A DNA stretch of 64,000 nucleotides from JAPYTK01 sp964401935 (GTDB taxonomy: Bacteria; Myxococcota_A; Polyangia; Polyangiales; Polyangiaceae). The notes under the pieces are model-generated. The model worked only from the letters and a program-made list of their open reading frames with translations, did no database searches and was not told where the DNA came from. The position numbers and the translations under genes are program-made. Of this stretch, positions 5,813-14,246 are shown piece by piece. The DNA is taken from positions 1-64,000 of the forward strand of contig CAYOAL010000033.1 of the NCBI GenBank assembly GCA_964401935.1, read 5' to 3'. Positions within the stretch are counted from its first letter, which is position 1; every line of letters begins with the position of its first letter.

Positions 5813-7330
5813 TTACTTGGTGAGCTGGCCGATCGTGAGGATGAACGTCTCTTCCACGAGGGGACCCGAGTAGCGGGGGCGCTGCTCCCACGAGAGGGTC
5901 TGCTCGAGGCGAAGGCTGCCAGCGGAGGTGGGGACGCGGAAGCCGCGGATCCAGCCGCGGCGCTGGGTGCCGGGCTGGATGGTGTCGTAGCCGAACGTCG
6001 GCGTGCAGGGAGAGGTGTCGTCGAACGCGACGTTCTCGGTCTTGTAGGCGTAGTCGGCTTGGTCTTGCAGGGTCGCGCGGAAGGGGAGGGTGAGAGGCGC
6101 GCTGCCGCGGTTCTCGACGAGGAGCTCGACGCCGATCCACATCTTGCCGTTCTCCACCACGTCGGTGCAGGGCTGCACGTTGGTGACCGTGACCGCATAG
6201 CCGGTACCGCTGGTCTTTTTGGCCTTGGGTTGGCTCCACGTCTTGGGGGCAGCTTGCTGCGGATCGGGCTTGGGGAACGCGCCGATGGCCACGCTCGAGG
6301 TGGTGTAGCCGTGAAGGCCCGTGCCCATGGCGGGGCCCACGCCGTACACGAGGGTGAGCTCCGCGTCGGTGGGGGGCATCATGAAGGGGAAGAGCCAACC
6401 TCGCACCTTGTCGCCCGGCTCCACGGTGCGGCGCTCGAGCCGTGGCTCGCAGCTCCCCACGTAAGCCACGGACGTGTTGCCGTGCTCGCGTCCCTCGTCG
6501 TCGCGGAGCTTGCCGCCCTCGCCCACGGACAGCGCGACGTTCGTGAAGTTTTCGAAGACGACCTCGACGCCGAAGCTCGCTGCGCCGTGGATGAGGTTGG
6601 GCATGCAGAGCTTCTTGCCGACGACGGTGAGGCGGTAGTGCGGCGTCTCGACGGGCTCGCCGATCCGCGGTGTCGGTGCTGCGGGTCGCTCGCTGATTGC
6701 GCGTCCGGTCTTGGCCAGCTCGGGCGCGCCGAGGCCCTTCTTGAGGCCGAAGACGAGGTGGTGCTTCGACAGCCCCTGCGTGTGACCGAGATCGAGCTCG
6801 AGGTGCTGCACGCGCGCGACGTCTCCGGTGAAGGTGAGCCAGAGCTTTCCGGCGGAGCCCGGGGAGATCACCCGCTCCGGGTTGCGGCACGCCTTGGCGA
6901 AGCTCATCGCGCGCGCGAGGGGCTCGTCGTCGGTGGTGACCGTCGCCGCCTCCTCGAGCCCATGGAGGTAGATGGGGTCGTCGGTGTCGTTGCGGATCTC
7001 GAGCTGCACGCCGACGGTGTCCGGATCGCAGGCTCGCACGGCGCGCACGCGGAGATCGGCCCAGCCGAGCTCGGCGGCGCCACCCCACGCGATCCACATG
7101 CCCCCTACGGGGAACTTCGACCAATCCGTCGCGGCCGTGCTGCGCGGATCGCCGACCGCCTTCGCCGTCGACGCGTCGAGCGCGGGGGTGGGGGCTCTCT
7201 TCAAGGCGGCGAGCTGACGCTGCAGCTCGGCGTTCTGCACGCGCAGAGCATCGAGCCGTGCCTGCGACGCGCACGCGGTCGCGCTGCACACGAGGACGAA
7301 GAGCATGGCGAGCCGAGCAGGTGAGGTCAT
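5813..7330 (-). CDS. Large lipoprotein with N-terminal coiled coil
   Basis: The 505-residue protein has a signal peptide and lipobox (MLFVLVCSATACAS), then a short coiled coil (QARLDALRVQNAELQRQLAA) such as anchors many envelope proteins in oligomers. Three or four Ig-like or beta-sandwich repeats follow, with phrases such as VGVQLEIRNDTDDPIYLHG, VEVVFENFTNVALSVGEGGK and IGVELLVENRGSAPLTLPFR. Each repeat has the same beta pattern, suggesting internal duplication. No catalytic motif is visible. The protein is probably a periplasmic or outer-membrane-attached structural or binding lipoprotein. ATG 7330 is used because the signal peptide starts there. It is transcribed in the same direction as the next two lipoproteins upstream, but with gaps large enough for separate promoters. 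Confidence 0.8.
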   Translation of the reverse strand: MTSPARLAMLFVLVCSATACASQARLDALRVQNAELQRQLAALKRAPTPALDASTAKAVGDPRSTAATDWSKFPVGGMWIAWGGAAELGWADLRVRAVRACDPDTVGVQLEIRNDTDDPIYLHGLEEAATVTTDDEPLARAMSFAKACRNPERVISPGSAGKLWLTFTGDVARVQHLELDLGHTQGLSKHHLVFGLKKGLGAPELAKTGRAISERPAAPTPRIGEPVETPHYRLTVVGKKLCMPNLIHGAASFGVEVVFENFTNVALSVGEGGKLRDDEGREHGNTSVAYVGSCEPRLERRTVEPGDKVRGWLFPFMMPPTDAELTLVYGVGPAMGTGLHGYTTSSVAIGAFPKPDPQQAAPKTWSQPKAKKTSGTGYAVTVTNVQPCTDVVENGKMWIGVELLVENRGSAPLTLPFRATLQDQADYAYKTENVAFDDTSPCTPTFGYDTIQPGTQRRGWIRGFRVPTSAGSLRLEQTLSWEQRPRYSGPLVEETFILTIGQLTK

Positions 7331-7484
7331 CGCGCGCGCGGTGTGCAGATTTCATGCCTGCGCTCGTGCACGAGCTTTCGGTGGGTTGCCTGCGTCGCGT
7401 GATCCAGCGTTCACAGTCGACTGGAACCGCCACGCTGCTGCGCGAGGTTACGCCTGCTCGTTGGCAGCTTTGTGGCGCGCGCTC

Positions 7485-8879
7485 TCAGTTGCAGGCGGGC
7501 TTGGGGTTGGGGCACGTCGGCATGCTCGGGAGCGTGACCGCGCACTGTCCCATGCCGTCGAACGCGTTGCCGGTGGCAAAGTCGAGGTTCGTGCCCTGGT
7601 AACCGAGCACCACTCCGTGACCGCTGCCGTTGGCGATGACGGAGTGCTCGAGGAACACGCGCGGCGGCTCTTGGGTCATGATGATCGCGCCCTCGTGCTG
7701 ATCGATGGCGCTGCAGGTGAGGAGCACACAGCCGCAGTCGGCTCCGGTGTGCTCGATTCGCGCGTAGGCGAGCTCGGTCTCGGGAGCGACGATGCCACCG
7801 AACCAGATCCCGACCCAGTCCCCCGGGGCGGGGACCTCCGCGGCGGAGCGAAAGGTGATGGGCGAATCCGGCGTCCCGATCGCGACCAGCGCGCCGGTCG
7901 CGGGGAACGCGCCGGTAGCATGCGTGATGCGGAGCGAGCTGCCCGGGAAGAACGCGAGCGTCACCCCCGGATCCACGGTGAGAACCGTGAGATTCGAGCC
8001 CACCAGCGCGGAGCCGACCACGAGCGCGTCGTTCGGTGCGTCGCCGATGCGGTACGGGACGCCGAGGTTCTTGATGCGGCTGTTCTCCTCGAGGGCGGCC
8101 TTCGGATCCACCAAGATCGCGTCGTGCCAGTTGCCCATGTAGCTGCCGCCGCTCGGGATGGAGTCGATGGCGTGCTCGTCGACGCGCAGCGGATAGGGAT
8201 TGTCCTCGTTGCCGTTGCCGCTGATGGTGAGCTCCTTCGACCCGTCCGCGAAGCGCGCCATCCGGTCGAGCACGGCGCCGGTTCCGAAGGAGCCCACGAT
8301 GGTGACCGCATCCACGAAGAGCGCGGGGTGCGTGGGGAGCACACCGTCGCCCATCGCCACGAGGCTCGCGCCGTCCGTGTCGCTGCCGCCGCCGCTGTCG
8401 AGGGTGACGTGAGCGAGCCGCGCGACGCCGGGCTCGTGCACGTAGATGCGACCCCAGCGATCGGTTTGGTGGGGGCGGAACACGATGGGTTGCTCGCTCG
8501 TGCCTTCCGCCACCAGCGTGCCGCTGTTGGGAGTGCCGGGGAACGCGACGTTCAGATCGACGCCCTGCGCGAGCTCCACGATCGCACACGGCGCGATCTC
8601 GAGGGTGGCGCCGTCGACGACGTCGAGGCGCGAGGTGATGACGTGAGGCGAGGCTTCGGCGGTCCACAGCTCGTCGCTGCTGATGGATCCGCCGTGGAAG
8701 GTTGGTCCGCTGGTGGGGCTGGGGCACGAGCCCGGTGCGCCGCCGCCGCCGCCGCCGCCGTCGTTGCCGCCCACGCCGACGTCGCCGCCGTTGCCTTCGG
8801 CGGAGGGCGGGTCGTTGCTCGCGCCACACGCGATGAGGAGGGTGGCGGCCAGGAGACTGCTGAGAAGGGTTGGTTTCAT
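7485..8879 (-). CDS. Lipoprotein with predicted parallel beta-helix
   Basis: The 464-residue protein begins MKPTLLSSLLAATLLIACGA (lipobox LIAC). A Gly-rich linker with a run of seven Gly follows, then a long domain of short repeated beta units (GATLEIAPCAIVEL, GTLVAEGTSEQPIVFRP, ARLAHVTLDSGG, GALVAIGTPDSPITFRS). The recurring GTxExPIxFR phrase, 25-30 residues apart, is typical of right-handed beta-helix proteins of the pectate-lyase-like fold. The carbohydrate-cleaving residues of true lyases cannot be identified. A surface-exposed adhesive or binding role is likely. ATG 8879 lies a few bases after GGAGCGTCCCC on the sense strand, a reasonable ribosome binding site. Confidence 0.8.
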   Translation of the reverse strand: MKPTLLSSLLAATLLIACGASNDPPSAEGNGGDVGVGGNDGGGGGGGAPGSCPSPTSGPTFHGGSISSDELWTAEASPHVITSRLDVVDGATLEIAPCAIVELAQGVDLNVAFPGTPNSGTLVAEGTSEQPIVFRPHQTDRWGRIYVHEPGVARLAHVTLDSGGGSDTDGASLVAMGDGVLPTHPALFVDAVTIVGSFGTGAVLDRMARFADGSKELTISGNGNEDNPYPLRVDEHAIDSIPSGGSYMGNWHDAILVDPKAALEENSRIKNLGVPYRIGDAPNDALVVGSALVGSNLTVLTVDPGVTLAFFPGSSLRITHATGAFPATGALVAIGTPDSPITFRSAAEVPAPGDWVGIWFGGIVAPETELAYARIEHTGADCGCVLLTCSAIDQHEGAIIMTQEPPRVFLEHSVIANGSGHGVVLGYQGTNLDFATGNAFDGMGQCAVTLPSMPTCPNPKPACN

Positions 8880-8892
8880 GGGGACGCTCCTT

Positions 8893-10263
8893 TCACTTGC
8901 CTGCCTGCATCAGCGCGAGGCGGCTCCAGGTCATGTCGGTGCCGGCCACACAGTCCGGCGTCTCGTCGGGGGTGGGGTTCTTCCAACCGCCGCTGATGTC
9001 GCGGGCTTGGTAGCCGACGCGCGGTGCGCCCTCGGTCGTGAGCGCGATGGAAGGAGAGTGCAGAAACCACGCGCTGACCACGCAGTTCGGATAGAGGTAG
9101 AGAGTGTCCGGGGGCATCTCCGCGCCCGCTTCCACGCGATCGATCGCCCACGGAGCAGCGGCTGTCGTGCAGCTCTCGGCGTCGCAGCGGGCGACGAGGA
9201 TGTTGTACTGGAAGGTGTGCGCGATGCGCGGACGATCGCTCCCGTCGAGCGCGAGATCGAGACCGGCGCCATGATCGTTGCCGTGGCTGAGGATCAGCGC
9301 GTCCCAGGTCGCGTTCGCGCAGTCGCCATCGCAGGACCAGTAGGAGATGTTGCGCTGGTGGAACTCGTCCTCGCCCATGAGCGCCATGCGCGGAGCGCCG
9401 CTCTTGGTGAGGGCGAGGGAAATGGCCGGCTCGATCGCCACCGCTTCGAGCGGGGCCTCGTGCGCGGTAACCAACCCCTGGCCGACCCACGCGTCCGGGC
9501 TCTGGCAACCAGCCTCGCACGTGACGTAGGCGGCGACCTGCTCGGTGCTGTTCTGCTCGTTCACCACCATCGCCACCGTGCCCGCGTGGAAGCGACCGGC
9601 GCCGTCGATGTGCAAGCTGGTGGAGCGCCAGATCTGATCCGCGATCTGCGCCGTCGACCAGCTCTCGGGTTGCGCGCATCCAGCATCGCATTGCACGAAG
9701 AACGTGGCCGGGGGCTTCTGACCGATGCCGAGATAGGCGACGGTGGTGTGCATGAGGAAGCGCGGCCGCCCCTGCGCGTCGAGCGCGAGCGCCTGGCCGG
9801 TGACCTGGCGATCGCCGCCGTGCTCCAGGATGCGGGTGACCGTCCAGCCTGCCTCGGTGGCACAGTCACCGGTGCACGCGGCGTAGTACACGCCGGCATA
9901 CGCGGAGAGCACGGCTTGCGGTCGCCCGCTGTCGTCGAGCGCGAGCATGGCTGCGGAGACGGTGCCGTCGGTGGGGAAGCGCACGACGCGCACGTCGTCG
10001 GTGCCGCGGCAGTCTTTCGCGCAATAGGCGTAGTAGGCGTCGCCGCCGGCGTAGGCGGGGTAGACGGCGTGCGTGCCGCCGGCAGCGTCGACCTCCACCA
10101 CCGGAGCGCCGGTGTTGTCGGGCTCTCCGGTGGGGAGGAAGAAGGCGCCACTGGCCCCGGGTGAGCCGCCGGCGTCGTCGTCGGTCTCGGATGCCGGATC
10201 CCGAGGCTCGCAGGCGGTCAGGAGGGTGAGCGCGAGGAGTGAAGCGAGATGTCGTGTCATCAT
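8893..10263 (-). CDS. Lipoprotein with repeated CxxxC units (beta-propeller-like)
   Basis: Translation probably starts at ATG 10263 or ATG 10260, because GAGAGGAGAACACC directly precedes them and the signal peptide MTRHLASLLALTLLTAC begins there. The mature 430 or so residues contain five or six repeats of about 60-80 residues, each with an ALDxxGRPRxxL or AGxYYAxCxGxC phrase (YYAYCAKDCRG, YYAACTGDCAT, FFVQCDAGCAQ, AYVTCEAGCQS, SYWSCDGDCAN). This resembles a sialidase- or BNR-type propeller in which each blade carries a disulfide-capable CxxxC. It ends 13 bases before the beta-helix lipoprotein starts, so the two may be cotranscribed. No catalytic residues are recognisable. Confidence 0.8.
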   Translation of the reverse strand: MMTRHLASLLALTLLTACEPRDPASETDDDAGGSPGASGAFFLPTGEPDNTGAPVVEVDAAGGTHAVYPAYAGGDAYYAYCAKDCRGTDDVRVVRFPTDGTVSAAMLALDDSGRPQAVLSAYAGVYYAACTGDCATEAGWTVTRILEHGGDRQVTGQALALDAQGRPRFLMHTTVAYLGIGQKPPATFFVQCDAGCAQPESWSTAQIADQIWRSTSLHIDGAGRFHAGTVAMVVNEQNSTEQVAAYVTCEAGCQSPDAWVGQGLVTAHEAPLEAVAIEPAISLALTKSGAPRMALMGEDEFHQRNISYWSCDGDCANATWDALILSHGNDHGAGLDLALDGSDRPRIAHTFQYNILVARCDAESCTTAAAPWAIDRVEAGAEMPPDTLYLYPNCVVSAWFLHSPSIALTTEGAPRVGYQARDISGGWKNPTPDETPDCVAGTDMTWSRLALMQAGK

Positions 10264-10427
10264 GGTGTTCTCCTCTCGGGCCGCGTTCTGGGTCGGCCGA
10301 TCGACGCGGGGGAGCTGGGTGGTGTCTTGCATGTGTTTCTCCTCGGACGCTTCGTCGGCGTCCCGTGGAGCTCAGCATGCGTCCGTCGTCGACTCTCCGA
10401 TGTGAAGACGGCCCTATCCACTCCGTG

Positions 10428-10452
10428 AGAGTTTCTTAACTCTTCTTAAGAG
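10428..10452. other. Two overlapping small hairpins upstream of the propeller lipoprotein
   Basis: AGAGTT-TCTT-AACTCT (10428-10443) and CTCTT-CTT-AAGAG (10440-10452) are both perfect inverted repeats, and they share bases 10440-10443, so only one can form at a time. The AT content is much higher than in the surroundings. They lie about 165 bp upstream of the lipoprotein start on the minus strand. They could be part of a promoter or operator, or simply the edge of the degraded segment. Confidence 0.35.
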
Positions 10453-10478
10453 CTCGGCGGCGCTCCCGAGAGCAGCTC

Positions 10479-10574
10479 GATCACCAAGATCCCATCCGCC
10501 GCCAGTGGGCCGAAGACCGCGACTTGGTGAAGGCGCTGCAAGCACGCTGCGGACGGAGCGAAACCAGCGCGTAA
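10479..10574 (+). pseudogene. C-terminal relic of a DUF433 antitoxin gene
   Basis: The frame DHQDPIRRQWAEDRDLVKAL, then QARCGRSETSA and TAA, matches residue for residue the end of the frameshifted DUF433 gene at 4900-5254 (DHQDAIRREWAEDRDLVKAL, then RARYGRSKASA and TAG), with only a few substitutions. The DNA also shares long identical runs. No DUF433 sequence is found upstream of 10479, so only the last 31 codons are present. The two copies are on opposite strands. Confidence 0.65.
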
Positions 10575-11011
10575 CGAGCACGCCGCCTGGCTCGCGCGGG
10601 GAGCGGATCTCGCGGTGAACGACGTCGGGCCGCGCAACCTTTTCGCGCGTGACCTCGTGAACGATGCGTCGCCCTTCGCACGCTTCGACGTGATGGGTGT
10701 GACGAGCGCGGCGCGGGGGAGTCGACGAGCGCGGCGCGGGGGAGTCGACGAGCGCGGCGCGGGGGAGTCGACGAGTGCGGCACGGGGAGTCGGCGTCCAA
10801 TTGCGCGGTTGCTGCGCGCGCGGAGCAGAAGTGACGCTGAGTCGGCCTCGTCGAGCACCAGGAGGTGCCAACGCGCGGTGCGCAAGACGGCCTCTGGGCT
10901 GGGGCGTGGAGCGCGTCCTCGCGCTCGATGGGATCGAGTCCCATCACGCCGCCGCGCCCACGCGCGCAGGCACCGAAACCCCGGCGTCGCGAGAGAGCCG
11001 CGCCTCCTCGG
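10575..11011. other. Non-genic stretch with relic and minisatellite
   Basis: No gene is supported between the DUF433 relic and the YtxH gene. All six frames are open for long distances, but their translations are Arg/Ala/Pro-rich as expected from GC-rich DNA. A short plus-strand piece at about 10580-10700 (NEHAAWLARGADLAVNDVGP, then RNLFARDLVNDASPFARFDV) could be another gene scrap without a start. The rest is the 23-bp tandem repeat and GC-rich sequence with nothing recognisable. Confidence 0.5.
10701..10791. repeat. Minisatellite, four copies of a 23-bp unit
   Basis: Three identical 23-bp units (10701-10723, 10724-10746, 10747-10769) start GACGAGCGCGGCGCGGG and end GGAGTC. A fourth (10770-10791) has two substitutions and one base deleted. 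Each unit boundary carries GTCGAC. The unit length is not a multiple of three, so the array is unlikely to be selected as protein. It lies between the DUF433 relic and the YtxH gene. Confidence 0.9.
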
Positions 11012-11512
11012 TCAGCTGGACGTGTCGAACAGAGAACCGACGATGTCGTGTTCTTGTGGGTTCGCGTCGTCGGCGCTGGAGTTCTTCTTCGACGGTGCCG
11101 CGGCGCTGTCGTCGTCGCTCGCGGCAGCGCCGAGCCGACCCGCGAGGCCCGAGATGCCGGTGGTGATTCGTCGCCGCGTCTCCGCCCCGGAGGCAGGCGC
11201 CAACAATACGCCGATTCCGGCGCCGACCGCGACGCCGGCGCCGAACATGCCCCACGACACGAGGGGGCTCCGGCGGCGCTCGAGGCCGACCCAACGGAGC
11301 GCGTCGTTCGCCTGAAGCCCCCGCATCATGGTGACGACGGAGGCGACGGCCTTGACGCCGTCCCACCACTTCGTTCGCACCTTCTCCACGGCGCGCTCGG
11401 CGCCGTCTTCGACAGACCCGAGCGCACGGTTCGTGGTCTCGCCGGCGCGCTCGGCGCCCTCTCGGGCAGTCTCCAAAATTTGCTTCCCTGTATCGCTGAT
11501 CGTGTTGCTCAT
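11012..11512 (-). CDS. YtxH-domain-like membrane protein
   Basis: The 166-residue protein has a long amphipathic N-terminal helix rich in Ala/Glu/Lys (residues 1-60). One hydrophobic segment follows around residues 88-105 (VSWGMFGAGVAVGAGIGVLL), directly followed by APASGAETRRRI. That last element is the hallmark of YtxH/gas-vesicle-GvpP-like proteins, which have a glycine-zipper span and then LxAPxSGxExR. The C-terminal 50 residues are polar. Such proteins are linked to envelope stress responses in several bacteria, with an unknown mechanism. ATG 11512 overlaps the possible upstream extension of the divergent kinase frame, so the two genes share a short control region. Confidence 0.75.
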   Translation of the reverse strand: MSNTISDTGKQILETAREGAERAGETTNRALGSVEDGAERAVEKVRTKWWDGVKAVASVVTMMRGLQANDALRWVGLERRRSPLVSWGMFGAGVAVGAGIGVLLAPASGAETRRRITTGISGLAGRLGAAASDDDSAAAPSKKNSSADDANPQEHDIVGSLFDTSS

Positions 11513-11684
11513 GGTTGGGCCCTCGCATCATCCGTGCCCAACCCACGGGTCACTTCAGAAGGAGCCAAGCGCGGCAGACCGGGACGAAATTTCGCGAATT
11601 GCGCGCCGACGCGTCATCGGGTCACCAGGAGCTCCCCTCGGCGGCTCGCTCCTTCGGCACATCGATTGCACACCGAACGCTGCG

Positions 11685-13277
11685 GTGTCTCACTCCACGT
11701 CCGACAGACGCGCAAGCGCGCATGGCCACCAAGCGGGGGATCTCGTCGACCAACGCTTCGAGCTTCGCGAGATCGTCGGGAAGGGTGGCATGGGAGTGGT
11801 GTGGCGAGCGCGCGACTGCATCCTCGACATCGACGTGGCGCTCAAGCGGATCAGTCGCGAGTGCCTGGGGCCGGGTGGGTTTCGTAGGTTGCTCGTCGAA
11901 GCCCGCGCCGCCGCCGCGATCGCCCACCCGAGCATCGTGACCGTGCACTCGCTCGGCACCACCGATTGCGGCGACCCCTACGTGGTCATGGAGATGCTCG
12001 AAGGCGAGACGCTCGACCAGGTGCTCGATCGGGAGGGTCCGATGGAGCCGATTCAGGCCGTGCGTACCATGCTCCCGATCATCGACGCGCTCGCGATCGC
12101 GCACGACCGCGGCATCATCCACCGCGACATCAAGTCGTCGAACATCCTCGTGGTGCGGGAGAGCGACGCACACTGGCGTCCCAAGCTGCTCGACTTCGGC
12201 ATCGCGCGCATGCTCGAGGACGAGAGCAACACGCGACTGACGGTCACCGGCCACGTGTTGGGGACACCCCAGTTCATGTCGCCCGAGCAGGCGGCTGGCC
12301 GTTCGGATGTCGATCACCGCACCGACATCTGGGGTGTGAGCGCGGTCCTCTACGAGCTCCTCGGTGGAGCCGCGCCCTTCGATGGCGACAACTACAACGC
12401 CGTCATCAGCGCCGTCCTGCTCGACGCGCCCCGCTCTCTCGCCAGCGAACATGGCGTCGATGCGGAGCTCTGGGCCATCGTCGAGCGCGGCCTCGCCAAG
12501 CCCCGAGACGACCGCTGGTCGACCATGCGTGTGCTTCGGCGCGTGCTCGAGCGCTGGCTGCACCTGTGCGGCTGCGACACCGACATCACGGGCCGCACCC
12601 TCTCGGTGCCCGATGGGACCGGGCCATGGCGGATCGTGAGACACGAGGACGAAGCGGGTCACACGCCGCCGCCCGACTCCACGACGAGCGACCCCGCAGT
12701 GCCTTACGACGTGGGGCGGATCGATCGAGCGCTGGGAATGCCTCTCTTCGAGCAGGATGTCGAGGAGCACGAGGCCCCACCCGTCCAGCGCGCAGGGTGG
12801 CCGAACCGCGGCACCTGGGCCGCGGCGGCGCTGGCGCTGACGGCGCCCCTGTGGTTGCTCTTGCCTTCCGAAGTCCCCGGTGCCCCGCGGGCCGAGCTCC
12901 TCGACGACGACGCAGCCGGGTCGTCGAGCGCAGCGCCTCTGCCGAGCACGTCGACGCCCACCACCGCACGAGGCGCGGCGAGCGCGATAGCTCTGGCTCC
13001 CTCCCACGGCCCTGCTTCGGCAGGGGTGTCGGTCACCGCCGCGGCCGAGGCGCCGTCGGCAGAGGCGCCTCTCGCCGCGTCGGCACAGGCGCCTGTCACC
13101 GCGTCGGCACAGGCGCCCGTCACCGCGTCGGCAGAGGCGCCCGTCACCGGGCCGAGCGTGCCGCCGCGCCCCCGCGACGCCGCGAACAAGCTCCCGCGCC
13201 CGAAGGCTGGCGCGCGCGCCACCTTCCGTGGTCCGGGCGGTTTCGACATGCCACTCCCAACCGACCCGGACTTTTGA
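11685..13277 (+). CDS. Hanks-type serine/threonine protein kinase, membrane-anchored
   Basis: Assuming GTG 11685, the protein is 530 residues. The kinase domain (about 24-300) has all key motifs: GKGGMG glycine loop at 32-37, VALK with the ATP lysine at about 54, HRDIKSSN with catalytic Asp at about 148, DFG at 170-172 and GTPQFMSPEQ in the activation segment. A single membrane span follows near residues 385-405. The C-terminal region is Ala/Pro-rich with tandem SAQAPVTA units and is presumably periplasmic. The frame is open upstream to 11328, but there it overlaps the divergent YtxH gene, and its translation is not protein-like before about 11650. No good ribosome binding site marks the start. 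It is coupled to the next gene, whose ATG follows one base after the TGA. Confidence 0.9.
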   Translation: MSHSTSDRRASAHGHQAGDLVDQRFELREIVGKGGMGVVWRARDCILDIDVALKRISRECLGPGGFRRLLVEARAAAAIAHPSIVTVHSLGTTDCGDPYVVMEMLEGETLDQVLDREGPMEPIQAVRTMLPIIDALAIAHDRGIIHRDIKSSNILVVRESDAHWRPKLLDFGIARMLEDESNTRLTVTGHVLGTPQFMSPEQAAGRSDVDHRTDIWGVSAVLYELLGGAAPFDGDNYNAVISAVLLDAPRSLASEHGVDAELWAIVERGLAKPRDDRWSTMRVLRRVLERWLHLCGCDTDITGRTLSVPDGTGPWRIVRHEDEAGHTPPPDSTTSDPAVPYDVGRIDRALGMPLFEQDVEEHEAPPVQRAGWPNRGTWAAAALALTAPLWLLLPSEVPGAPRAELLDDDAAGSSSAAPLPSTSTPTTARGAASAIALAPSHGPASAGVSVTAAAEAPSAEAPLAASAQAPVTASAQAPVTASAEAPVTGPSVPPRPRDAANKLPRPKAGARATFRGPGGFDMPLPTDPDF

Positions 13278-13278
13278 C

Positions 13279-14178
13279 ATGTGCTCCGTGCCTCGCTCGT
13301 GCCTCGTCGTGCTCGCGTGCATCGCGTTTGCCGGCCCCGCCGCCGGCGAGCCCACAGCGGAGCTGCCGGCCGCCTCGGCCGACGAAACCGAGGCCGCGCG
13401 CGCGCTCTTCATGCGAGCGGTGGCGCTCGCCGCCGACGGAGACTGGCACGCTGCCCTCCGCCACTACGAGCGCTCCTACGCCGTCAAGCCCTCGCCGGAG
13501 ACGCGCCACAGCGTCGGCGTGGCGCAGCTCCAAACCGGCCGCATCGTGGCCGCCCGCTCGAGCTTCCACGCCTATCTGCGCGACACCGAACCCGGCCCCG
13601 AGCGCGACGAGCTCCGCGACGCAGCGAAACGGGCGCTCGTGGTGACGCGGCTACGCGTCGCGAGGATCACCCTCGTCGCACACCCGGAGAAAGCCATCAT
13701 TCGGCTCAACGGGGCACGGGTACCGAGAGGCCGCACGACCTTCGTCGATCCAGGTGTGCACGTCGCCGAGGTGACCGCGCCAGGACACACGGCGCTCGCC
13801 CGAGCGTTCGCCATCGCGGCTGGCGAACGCCGCACGCTCGAGCTCCGCATGTCTCCCTTCGAGGGACCAGCCGCGAGCGTCCCCCGCGTGCCGCTCGGCT
13901 TGCTCATCGCCGGCGGCGTGTTGTTCTCCGCCGGCGTCACGATGGGCGTGGCCGCCATCGTCACCGCCGACGGTGCGCGAGAGGACTCTCGGGGAGCGAC
14001 CGACGCGCGGGCGCTCGCGATCGGGGGCGACGTGGTCGGCGCGACCGGCCTCGGCTTGAGCGCCATGGGTGCGATCTGGTGGCTCGTCGAGCAATCGGCA
14101 GACCCCACCGACGCAGCGAGCGCGACCGTCGCGCCGTGGACCGAAGGCGCCGTCGGTGGGATCTCCGTCGCGTTCTGA
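13279..14178 (+). CDS. TPR and PEGA-domain exported protein
   Basis: ATG 13279 begins one base after the kinase stop, so translation is probably coupled. The 299-residue protein has a signal peptide (MCSVPRSCLVVLACIAFAGP, with AAG before the mature start). A TPR-type helical pair follows (ALFMRAVALAADGDWHAALR, then HYERSYAVKPSPETRHSVGV). A PEGA-like beta domain comes next (HPEKAIIRLNGARVPRGRTT, then FVDPGVHVAEVTAPGHT), and two membrane spans lie near 210-275. Kinase plus TPR/PEGA pairs are common in Myxococcota, where the PEGA protein is thought to act in the envelope beside the sensor domain. Whether this one is a substrate or a sensor partner of the kinase is inference from the coupling. 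Confidence 0.85.
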   Translation: MCSVPRSCLVVLACIAFAGPAAGEPTAELPAASADETEAARALFMRAVALAADGDWHAALRHYERSYAVKPSPETRHSVGVAQLQTGRIVAARSSFHAYLRDTEPGPERDELRDAAKRALVVTRLRVARITLVAHPEKAIIRLNGARVPRGRTTFVDPGVHVAEVTAPGHTALARAFAIAAGERRTLELRMSPFEGPAASVPRVPLGLLIAGGVLFSAGVTMGVAAIVTADGAREDSRGATDARALAIGGDVVGATGLGLSAMGAIWWLVEQSADPTDAASATVAPWTEGAVGGISVAF

Positions 14179-14246
14179 GCGGGTCGACCGCGACCACTTC
14201 GCGGACGACCTCTCGAGCGCTCACGCAATTCGCGGCCGCTGCGTCA

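Noticed and set aside
5283..7433. 716-codon minus-strand frame overlapping the 505-aa lipoprotein gene
   Set aside because: Arg-rich shadow in another frame of the lipoprotein gene. Only its small segment at 5580-5792 has protein-like character and is listed separately.
7305..8996. 563-codon plus-strand frame opposite the beta-helix lipoprotein
   Set aside because: Antisense shadow rich in Arg, Ala, Val and Glu, while the minus strand has a signal peptide and repeated beta units.
10701..10791. CRISPR array
   Set aside because: The repeats are directly adjacent 23-bp units without unique spacers, so this is a minisatellite. The array at 33281-33364 is rejected for the same reason. No cas genes are present.
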